Of a DNA stretch of 64,000 nucleotides, positions 45,438 through 54,669 are shown in pieces. Both the position numbers and the translations under genes were made by a program. The stretch covers positions 10,992,379 to 11,056,378 of the forward strand of contig CM119265.1 of the NCBI GenBank assembly GCA_051294375.1, written 5' to 3'. The notes under the pieces are model-generated. The model worked only from the letters and a program-made list of their open reading frames with translations, was not told where the DNA came from and did not search any database. This DNA is from Paraspadella gotoi. Its lineage: Eukaryota; Chaetognatha. The stretch's first letter is position 1. Each line of letters starts with the position of its first letter.

Positions 45438-46023
45438 GAAATCTACTATGAATTAATATAATAGGGGCGGGGTTCAAAACTTATCTGTGAGTCTACTTTT
45501 GGTTAAAAAAGAATTTTTTAAAAAAGTTCGATTTTAATGATTTATTGTTGCTAAATTAAAATTAACAATATTACGATATAATCTAAAAATTTTATTTAAA
45601 GTCATCTAATAACTTTTTTTTGATGGATGCTGAAGAGCACTAAAAAGGTTAAAAAAACAATTTAACTACAAACTTTCAAAATATTTATGTTTTCTTGGTC
45701 AAAATAAGAAAAGTAATAAATTATTGAAATGATTAGATGATGAATGATTAAAATAGATTTCATATTTTCACATACTTAAGTGATCAAATAGTCAAAAAAG
45801 AATATACTTTGTGTAGACAACTTTTTGCAACTACCTGAATCTGAATCTAAAAATCGGAAAATCAAAAAATTTTAGCCTTCCTAATTTAAAAAAATATTAA
45901 AAAATCTAATATATGGAGTATGGAGTAATAAAAAAAAATTTGTCTATTCAATTTTTTTAAAATGTCTAAATTCTTTGAGGAGGTGCTTAATTCAATTTCT
46001 AACCCACTTAGTGATGTCCCCCT
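45438..46023. mobile_element. 586-bp insertion (R7-related) with 10-bp target duplication
   Basis: AGTATCAGTA occurs at 45428-45437 and again at 46024-46033; copy A has it once (40705-40714) with nothing between. The insert begins GAAATCTACTATGAATTAAT then ATAGGGGCGGGG, the same start as at 61771 in the Erlin 5' flank, and contains TTTTTTTGATGGATGCTGA, also related there. No coding capacity. Confidence 0.75.
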
Positions 46024-47751
46024 AGTATCAGTATAAACAGTATTTTTTCCTGCTACGCAAGTTAAAACTTCGTGAACATACGCATTGGTCCCTGCAGTCC
46101 CGCAGCCATAACATGATATTTTTATATATTATTATATATACATATTATGGTGAAATCTAATCCAGTTACAATTCAAAGCAGCCATAATAACCAATTCATC
46201 AGCTTACTAACTCAATGGTGCTACAGCTTAATTTAGAGCGAAAAAACTATGTAGTATGAACGTTGTACAGTAATTTTTATGTTATGTGGAAACCACGACA
46301 TAGAGAGTAGGGAGACATTTATTATGTATGAGGTAAAATTGAAGAGACATAAATAGTGATATTGTGAAACATAGGCATATACATGTGTACAGTTCGAAGG
46401 TTGAAACGGTTGTGTCTCTCGTGGCGACGGCCACGACGGAAGAAACCCCTTGAAGCCCGGGACGACGAGACCAATGACCGGAGTTCTGAGGTCATGTGGT
46501 CGTTGAGGGCAAGAGAGAGAGAGTCGAGGTAACTCGGCCTCATCCCCCCTCAAGTCGCGTCTCCGGAAAAAGGCGCGGCTGACCACACTGGCGTCGAATC
46601 CATGGTGGTTTGCTAAAAGGTGTTCTTGCTCCAAAGAGTCGATGCTGACATACGAAATTATTTAAGTCCAAATCCATGAGCCTTGGAATCACAGGAGGGT
46701 GGTAGCCTCTACAGTTTTGGGCGCGCCTGCGGCGTTTGCCGCCGCGTCGTCGCCGCCGTGCAGTCCAATTGCGCTGGCCTTTCAGCGGGTGTATCGTTAG
46801 ATTTCCGGGTATTTCCTCGTACACATTCCAAAGCCTTTTTCGTCGTGTAAATCGCTGGTTAAAGACGATGTTTGTGTTTGTTGGTTTTGGTGTAGAGGTG
46901 GGCGTCAGAAAAAGGTGAAGCGAGATAAGAAAAGAGGAGTAAGAAAATGGGAAAAGAAAAGAAAATTTTGAAAAAAGAATTATTAAAATATAAGGAAATA
47001 AAAGGAGGGGGATAAAAAATATAAAAGTAAGGAAAAAAGGAGTAAAAGTGGCAGAGTCAGTTTCACTAAGTTTATTCCTAATGGGTGAAGACAAATTGGG
47101 CGGTGTTAAAAGGGTTTGCTCCGTGAGAGACAGCCACGGGCGTTGTGGATACGCAAATTGATGAAGGCGCCGGCGATAGCTTTGTAGAGATAAGTTTTTT
47201 CTCGCGTCTCCGTGTTCCATTCGTCAACGGCGTCGTAGTAAACGTCGGGAAAAGAAAAACGCTGAGGACGACTAAACAAGTGTTGGAGTTTTTGGCAGAG
47301 GGATTGGTGACCGCGACACCGGAGATAGGGACTTAAATTGGAGGTGTGAAAAAGGAGTCTTTTTAGGAGGGGACATGGATACGAGACGCCGAATCACTCT
47401 TGCGAATGTAGAGCTGATGGGTGAGTCCTCGCTTTCACAAAGAAATATTTTTTTACCGAAAGCGAAGATTCAAACAAGTTCCAATTCATCCATTTTTCTT
47501 GTTCACGTTGGGAGGTAGGATACTTAGTTGGGAGGTTGGTTGGCAATATTGTGAACATTTTCAGAGGTTTTTTTATTTTTTAAAGACAGGAAGGTTTTTA
47601 GAAGGCTTTTTTTTTATATAGCGTTTTTTCACAGAAGGATTTTTGGGCGTGTTCTCGTCGGCTCACCAATGTGGAAGACCACGACATAGAAGTAGGGAGA
47701 CATTTATTATGTATGAGGTAAAACATTGAAGAGACATAACATAGTGAATAT

Positions 47752-49077
47752 TAGAGCGTTCAAATATAACAAAATATAAGATATTAAATTCTATTCATAA
47801 TTATTTTACTTTCATCTAAGAATCATAGTAACATTTTTTTGTTAATTCAGTTTTTTCTAAAATTTTTGTGTAATTGTAATTATGATATCTGTGTTCTTTT
47901 TTTTTCTCTTTTTTCCAATTTAAAATTTGTTCTCTTTTATTTATGTTAATTGCACTATCTTTAATTTTTTGGAAATTTTTTTTTTTCTCTCCTTTCAAAT
48001 AGATTAAAAAATTTTTTATTAATTCATTTGCTATAAACTGTAATAAAAACAAACATGTACATTAAAAATAAAAAAGTATACAGAATTTTTGTTTCATCTC
48101 TAAATATTTTAAATAGAAAAAATCAAAATATAAATTCTATTCATAATTATTTTACTGTAATAAGGTCTGAAGAATTCGATGGTGATACCATTTTTTTGTA
48201 TAATTTCATCTTCTTGTCGGAAATGAATTTTTAATGTATATAAAATGTTAATAAAATATGGCAAATATTATAAGTTATGATAAATCAAATTATTAATTTT
48301 TTTTAAATTTACATGAGCTTTTAAAATATAAAAATAAAGACCTATAAAAATATTTTGATAAATTAATTTCTCAATTTTATGTTTTATTAAAAGTAAGTTA
48401 GCTATATTTATTAATAATTATAAATAAAAAATTAGGCCAAAGTTAAAAAATAATAATTTAAAATTTTTTATCCCAGAATCGCATTCCTTCAAAAAGTTGA
48501 TATAAGAAAATATAATTTTTATTAAAAAATTATGCAATTAAGTAGTCAAAATTTTAAAAAAATATAATTTTAAACCAAAAATGTTTAAATTAAACAAAAA
48601 TCATAGTTTTTAACATTTTTAACCAAATTAATGAAAGAATTTGTTAAAATAGATTTTACTTTCTTATATCAACTTTTTGCAAGGAATTCAAATCTGGTTT
48701 TAAAATTTCAAAATATTTATTTTTTCACTTTAGCCTATTTTTAACTACTAATTATTAATAAATATAGCTAACAAGCTGTAAATAAAATATAAAATTTATA
48801 AATAAGCTTACTGAAATATTTTCATGGGTCTTTATTTTGATATTTATAAGCTAAATATGAATTTTATAAAATTTTAATAATTTTAGTTTTTCATACTTTA
48901 CAATGGTTGCGCCATTTTAATAGCACCTTATATGCTTCAAAAATCGCCATTGGCGACAAGGAAGATGAAACTATACCAAAAAATGGTTATCATCATCAAA
49001 TTCTTCAGACCTTATTACATTAAAACAATAATGAATGAAATTAAATATCTTATATTTTGTTATCTTTGAACGCTCTA
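47752..49077. mobile_element. hAT-type foldback element, copy 3
   Basis: Starts TAGAGCGTTCAAATATAAC and ends CTTTGAACGCTCTA; flanked by GTGAATAT (47744-47751) and GTGGATAT (49078-49085), an 8-bp duplication with one mismatch, whose unoccupied form is GTGAATAT in the left LTR at 41069. The arms are inverted repeats (GATGGTGATACC near 48180, complement near 48985). It contains the 320-bp insertion at 47811. Confidence 0.8.
47811..48130. mobile_element. 320-bp insertion with 26-bp flanking duplication
   Basis: The 26 bases starting TAAATTCTATTCATAATTAT occur at 47785-47810 and 48131-48156; copy A has them once (42490-42515). The insert is T-rich on the plus strand, without inverted ends. A long duplication fits target-primed (LINE-type) insertion or slippage better than a cut-and-paste element. 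Confidence 0.7.
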
Positions 49078-49093
49078 GTGGATATGTTGAAAC

Positions 49094-50307
49094 TAGTGTT
49101 CCGATAACCGTTAACTGTTAACGGTTATTAACGGTTAAAAATCATTTTAACTTAACCGTTAATATATTTATTTTTAACGGTTAAATTCGGTTAATTCTCA
49201 AATGGATTTTTTTCATTTTTTGGTATGAAATCTTTAAATTTAAAAAAAAAACCTATTTTTTTTCTGTTCTCTCTTATTCTCCCTATCCCCTTCTCACCAT
49301 ATTTTACCCCTCTCTCTCTTCTCCACTTTTCCCCTGCTTTGTTATTTTCTTCTTTTTTTCTATCCCCATCTCTCTCTTATTTTTTCTTCCCCTTTATTTA
49401 TCTCCTCCTGTTCCTTTCTTTTTTTTTCTTTCTTTTCTTTTTCTTTCTTTTTCTTTCCCCTTTCTTTTTTCTCCTTTTTTCGCCCTTTGCTTTTACCTTT
49501 TTCCTTTTTTTTTGCCCTTTCATGCAATAATATATATTCAATTTAGCTAAAAATAAATAATCCCTCTTATTTTACTTTTCTCTCTTTTTTCTTTCCCTAT
49601 TTAAAATTAACAAAGAAGCAAATGAAATAAACCGAATGAATGAAAAAAATGAATAAAAAACTAAATAAAATGTTTTTTTTAATTTAAAAATTAATAATAG
49701 AAGGAACCAATCTTAAAAAAGACATATAAAAAAGAATAATGATGATATACTTTTAATTAAACTGAAAAAATATTTATTAATCAATAAATATTTTGATCAA
49801 TTGATAAATCAACCAGTCTATCAATAAATTAAAATTTATATTTATTCGTCAATGACCATTGTGTCATAGTTTATGAAAGACTAACAACAGAAAACAAGCG
49901 TTTAAGAAACTAACAACTACAAAAATAATGAGGAAGAGAGAAGTAGAGAAAGAAAAAGAGAAAGCAAAAGAGAGAAAGAGAAAACAAAATATAGAATTAG
50001 AATTTGATGATATCCTTTCGTTTCGTTGTGTTATGAGATTAGCAAAAATATTTGTTTTGTTACAACAACAATTTTATTTGACATAAAAAACAGACATGTT
50101 TCGACTCTGTTTCAAGTCTTTATCAGCGCATTCAAGAGCCAGAGTTAAAGAGAAAATACCAATAAATACTTTAGTTTGTTTTAAATCTAAATATTTTAAA
50201 TTTAAAGTTAAATTATAAAATTAACCGATCTTAACGGTTAACCGTTAAAAATGTTAGTTTTAACGGTTAAGCGAATTTCCTAAAAAATTAACGGTTATCG
50301 AACTCTA
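49094..50307. mobile_element. Second hAT-type element with AACGGTTA subterminal repeats
   Basis: Ends TAGTGTTCCGATAACCGTTAA and TTAACGGTTATCGAACTCTA are imperfect inverted repeats; flanks GTTGAAAC (49086-49093 and 50308-50315) form a perfect 8-bp target duplication. The motif AACGGTTA or its complement occurs many times within about 120 bases of each end, as transposase-binding motifs do in hAT elements. The interior is C/T-rich, plus a decayed Penelope terminal repeat; no transposase. The 1214-bp element is non-autonomous. Confidence 0.8.
50090..50146 (-). ncRNA. Decayed hammerhead-like motif inside the hAT-type element
   Basis: Minus strand: CTGATAA instead of CTGATGA, stem II GACTT/GAGTC, GAAAC, ATGTC. 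The invariant core G (position 8) is changed to A, so activity is unlikely. The adjoining sequence (AACAACAATTTTATTTGAC, CCTTTCGTTTCGTTGT) is the rest of a Penelope-type terminal repeat. Confidence 0.55.
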
Positions 50308-50492
50308 GTTGAAACATAGGTAATAACATGTGTACAGTTCGAAGGTTGAAACGGTTGTGTCTCTCGTGGCTACGGCCACGACGGAAGAAACCCGTTGAAG
50401 CCCGGGACGACGAGACCAATGACCGGAGTTCTGAGGTCATGTGGTCCTTGAGAGAAAAGAGAGAGAGAGTCGAGGTAACTCGGCCTCAGTTA

Positions 50493-51890
50493 TATAATAT
50501 GTATTTTAGTATATATTACATGTACAGTGTGTCCCAATGGTACTGTCAGTTAAGAAAAGCTTACTGCCCTTAAACCAGATCGAAAAACTTTAATTCATTA
50601 TCATGAATATGCGCACGAGTATGGACCATTTTATATTATACTTAAATTTTAAAAAATTAACAGAGCAAACTCCTGTAGTCATAACACAAAGCAATTGGTA
50701 AAAAAAAAAAAGTGATTTTTTTAAAAATGCAGTAATCCTTATTTTTAAAATTATAAACTTACCTTGTTCAATGTTCATTTTACATTTTTAATTGATTTAA
50801 TAATAATTTATTGAATAAATAGCAACCATTTTGTTCTGGCTTAATGCATCACGCATAAAACGGGGTAAAACCGAAAAGGAATGGTTTTAACGTTTACCGC
50901 GTTGGAATTCGCGATTTAAATGTTCTTTTCTTCGTTTTATTAATTTTCCCTGAACAAATTTTTCGTTCGCATACGGCGAATTCAAGAGGATGAAAAGACC
51001 TTTCAACTGGTTACTGAAATTCATAGATATTCATAGATAGGTATGGCCCGCACGAAATGAGAACAGTCAGTCTTCTTGAAAATTCTTTAGAAAGAATTGA
51101 ACTGTTTTTACTTTTAATCATAAATTTTAGATTCTCCGTATATTCTGATGACTGGTTTGACGGCGGCAACTATACCTGCAAAGAGTGCTCACTCTGCTGA
51201 GAGTCTCTCGTGGCAGCATCAACACGCGACCTCTCTCAAAAATTCGTCTCTTCAATAACTACAACACTCTCCTTTCAGGACTAAGCTCTGACGAAAAAAG
51301 TCAGAGGTTTTTTTAATATATTCTTTGACCGGCCAATGTAGATTGATGGCAATATTGCTATTGTTAAGTTTCAAAAAAATCCGACCATAAATATAGAAAA
51401 TATTAACCAAAATCTTTTAATTTCTTTTTAATTAAAAATATCGTGATTCAAACCGGACTATTTCATTTAAACCTGATCATTTTATGTCAAAATCATTATA
51501 AAATGAAAAAATAAAAATAGGACAAGCTCTTCAGACACAAAGCTATCAGAATCGCGAAATTCGAAGTTGCTCATGTAACAGGAACATATAGCAATCCCGT
51601 TTGCAATTTTAAGTTTGTAAACTTTCCCTTTCATTTCTATAGTAAAAATGAGGTTTGAAAATTCTTTGAAGATGAGGAGTGCATTTTCCCTGGCTGGTTT
51701 GATATCAAATCCTTCATCAAATGTGATAAAACGAATAGGACAAGCTCTTCAGATGTAACTCTATCGGAATCCTGCGTTTTTACAACTGATTTCTACCCAA
51801 ATTTCTAGCAATCGCGTTTGCAATTTGGGAAGTCAGATTTGAACGGAACTCTCTATTAAAAAAATGTTGAATCTTTTTTAAATCGAGATT
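50493..51890. other. No gene recognised
   Basis: A pair of related blocks (AGGACAAGCTCTTCAGA at about 51520 and 51736, GCAATCCCGTTTGCAATTT and GCAATCGCGTTTGCAATTT) indicates an old local duplication; otherwise AT-rich DNA without exons. Confidence 0.4.
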
Positions 51891-51894
51891 CTCG

Positions 51895-52115
51895 TCTACA
51901 CGCTTTCCTACCACCACACACAAAATTTCATTCAAATCCATCTGTCAAATCACGAGTAGTTGGTGTTTTTTGCTAAGGTGGGACGGACAAACAGACGGAC
52001 ATTTTATTTGCATAATTTATCATAAATCGATGTTCTGACATGATATAAGCAAATTCCCAACAAGATTGGGGGGGCGGACCGACAAAGTGAATTATAGAGC
52101 CGGAATCTGCTGTAA
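51895..52115 (+). repeat. Dispersed repeat R1
   Basis: CACACAAAATTTCATTCAAA, GGGACGGACAAACAGACGG, ATCATAAATCGATGTTCTGA, GGGGGGGCGGACCGACAAAG and GCCGGAATCTGCTG in the R1 order. Confidence 0.6.
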
Positions 52116-52304
52116 GTGTCCAATATAAATTGAATGGATAATTTCTTATTCACATACATAAATAAATAGTATTGGCCAATTACATAAATAGCTAACATAA
52201 TTGGATTTATGCACGGAAGTGGGACAGAAAGACCGATACTGAAGTGATATATATATGGAGTTACTCCGCAATTATATACAATTATACATAATAAAATCTT
52301 TAAA

Positions 52305-52904
52305 AAAAAAAGGATCGTCGTAATTGCATAAGAAAAATCTGGATTAACGACAAATTTTGATACTAAAAAAATCCAATTTGAGAAAATAAAATTAATTTAT
52401 AAACAGAAAGAAAAAGAAGAAAAGAATAAATATAAAGAAAGAATAGAAAGGAAAGAAAGAATAAAAAGGAAAAGAGAAAATAAGAAAGGAAAGAGAGATA
52501 GAAAGGAAAGAAAAATAGAAAGAAAGAAAAAATAGAAAGGAAAGAAAGAATAGAAGGAAAGAAAGAAAAAAAGGAAAGAAAAGAATAGAAGGAAAGAAAG
52601 AATAAAAAGGAAAGAAAAATAGAAAGGAAAGAAAGAATAGAAAGGAAAGAAAGAATAGAAAGGAAAAAAGAATAGAAAGGAAAAAAAGAATAGAAAGGAA
52701 AGAAAGAATAGAAAGTAAAAGAGAAAGAAAAAAGAATAGAAGGGAAAGAAAGAATAGAAAGGAAAGAAAGAAAAAATAAAAATAAAGAGAAAGTGACGAG
52801 AAGAAAGAAAGAAATAAAAACCCGATGTTGTAATAGCAAAATGATAACATGTACGAATGCGATGCCTAATTTTACGAGATCAATCCTAATTCAAGTTTGT
52901 TTTT
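52305..52904. repeat. Composite repeat R3 with long A/G tract
   Basis: GGATCGTCGTAATTGCATAA and the ATCTGGATTAACGACAAATT block, then about 380 bases almost free of C and T (GAAAGGAAAGAAAGAATA-type units), then AACATGTACGAATGCGATGC and CGAGATCAATCCTAATTC. Confidence 0.7.
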
Positions 52905-53170
52905 AGCAGATCCCGACTCTAAAATTCACTTTGTTGGTCCGTCGGTCCGCCCCCTCAATATTGTCAGGCAATCACTTACATCCATGTCAGAACATCGAAT
53001 TATGATAAATTATACAAAAAAACTCATGTCCGTCCGTCCATCTGTCCGTCCCACCTTAGCAAAAAACTCCAATAACTCGTGATTGGGTGGTTGGATTGTC
53101 ATGAAATTTTGTGTGGGTAGGAAAGTGTGTGACGAAGCTTGATATAAAGTTTCGGTGGAAACGTGCAAGT
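52905..53170 (-). repeat. Dispersed repeat R1, minus copy joined to R3
   Basis: GCAGATCCCGACTC, ACTTTGTTGGTCCGTCGGTC, GTCCGTCCGTCCATCTGTCC and ATTGTCATGAAATTTTGTGT, inverse of R1. The last block recurs at 53270-53355 (GATGAAATTTTGTGTG). Confidence 0.6.
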
Positions 53171-53950
53171 GGAAATGAGTTTAAATGAAAAAAATATGAG
53201 TCACATTTACTTGAATCTTTTTACTTATTTTAACCAATAATTAATCAGAATTGAATAAATAGATTGAGATGAAATTTTGTGTGCAGGTAGGAAAGTGTGT
53301 GAAGAAGCTAGATATAAAGTTTTGACGGAATTGTGCCAGTGGAAATGAGTTTAAATGGAAAAAACATAAGTCACATTGTATTTATTCTCTTTAGATATTT
53401 ATTTATCCTGAATAAATGTGTGTTAATATAATTAATTAATTTAAAAGAATGATGCAATTACAAAAAAAAATGACTGCAAGTTAAAAGAAGAAGATGCAAG
53501 TTAAAAAGATGATATCAAGTTGAAAAAAATCTTGAAAAGGATCAAGATCGAGGCCGCTTTCGGGCAGTGTAACCAAATATTGATGCGATGTAACCCTAAT
53601 ATGATGCTCGATGAGTAATCAAATGATTGAAGCATGTCGATCGTACAAGTAATATTTGATGCCGACGATAGACAAATATGACTGACTTGTGATGAATAAT
53701 AATGAATTGATGCAGATGAGTAGTCATTCATTGATATGATGATAAATCATCTTCATTGTAACGTGATAGATGCATTCATGAGCCGAGGATAGTATTCATC
53801 TGACGCGAGGAATCACTTATCCGTAAATAAACAAACAGAATGGCGTGTAGAGTCTGAAAAGAGAGAGAGAGAGAAGAATGAGAGAGAGAGAGCAGAGAGA
53901 GAGAGAGGGAGCGAGAGAAAAGAGAATGAGGAGAGAGAGAGGCTGGACAG
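53171..53950. other. Low-complexity spacer with AAGATGCAAGTT motifs and GA tract
   Basis: 53455-53520 has three diverged GATGCAAGTTAAAA units, related to the minisatellite at 62531-63300 and the run at 59160-59230. 53860-53940 is a GA-rich tract. No gene recognised. Confidence 0.45.
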
Positions 53951-53979
53951 TTTTCCACGCCAAAACCCGAACGGCAGTA

Positions 53980-54135
53980 TTAGGTCTCTCTGTTTGATAA
54001 TAAAGAATAATCAGAATTTTTTACGGAAAAAAATCCACGAAAAATCTCGGAATGTAAAATTTGGGATTGTGTATTGAGAAAAGAAGCGCGGATATAAATG
54101 GCGATAATAAAAGTTTTTAGAGGAAAAAACGTGCA
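53980..54135 (+). repeat. Repeat R8, left copy
   Basis: TCCACGAAAAATCTCGGAAT, GAAGCGCGGATATAAATGGC and GATAATAAAAGTTTTTAGAG match 57280-57400 and, less closely, 58225-58330; these copies flank the telomeric palindrome. Confidence 0.6.
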
Positions 54136-54669
54136 TGAGAGAGGATTGAGATGAGGACAGATGTGAGGTGGATAGAGAGAAAAAGTATCGATATAAAAGG
54201 CAAATTATCCAACCTCTCTCTTATACAAAAATATACTTAGTGAAATATACTCAGTTAACGATGATTCTTTATGTACTTATGTTCTTCTGATTCAAATAAT
54301 AATAATATATCCCGTCATGTTATCGCGTTAATGTAGTCATGTTCCTTGACAATTGTTTTACTCGTTGCCTACGAACGGCCTACGAATATCCAGGTAAGAG
54401 AAAAAAGCGGAATACAGTTGGCTGTGGATAATGAAAATGTTTAAAAGGAAAAAATCATAATCAGATAGAGAGAGAGAGAGGTAGAGAGAAAATTTAAAAG
54501 AACACCTTTACTATGCCCTCTCTGCTTCCTCCTCTATATCACTTTCATCGTTATCCGGATTGTCTCGCAACGGTCTTGGTCGTGATCTCTGGTGCAAGTT
54601 ATTCTAAGTTGTAGTTCATTCGAGAATAGCGATGTGTCGCCGGCGTATTCAACGCACGAGTCTGCAGCA

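Larger units (their letters stand above)
44303..47810. repeat. Segmental duplication, copy B
   Basis: Direct repeat of copy A about 4.7 kb downstream, nearly identical apart from small indels and the 586-bp insertion at 45438. It could be a true tandem duplication or two haplotypes placed side by side by the assembler. Confidence 0.85.
46285..50488 (-). mobile_element. Short LTR retrotransposon, copy B, with nested insertions
   Basis: Left LTR 46285-46542; interior 46543-47669 with the same PBS-like (about 47653-47668) and polypurine signals as copy A; right LTR in three pieces: 47670-47751, 49078-49093 and 50308-50488, separated by two hAT-type elements. The LTR ends CGGCCTCA at 50488 and is followed by GTTA (50489-50492), matching GTTA at 46281-46284: an intact 4-bp target duplication. 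The open frames inside (for example an Arg-rich one) are not recognisable as gag or pol. Confidence 0.75.

Noticed and set aside
46540-47220. 226-codon minus-strand frame with Arg-rich stretches
   Set aside because: It crosses from the LTR into the element interior, is broken in the near-identical copy A, and shows no gag or pol motif.
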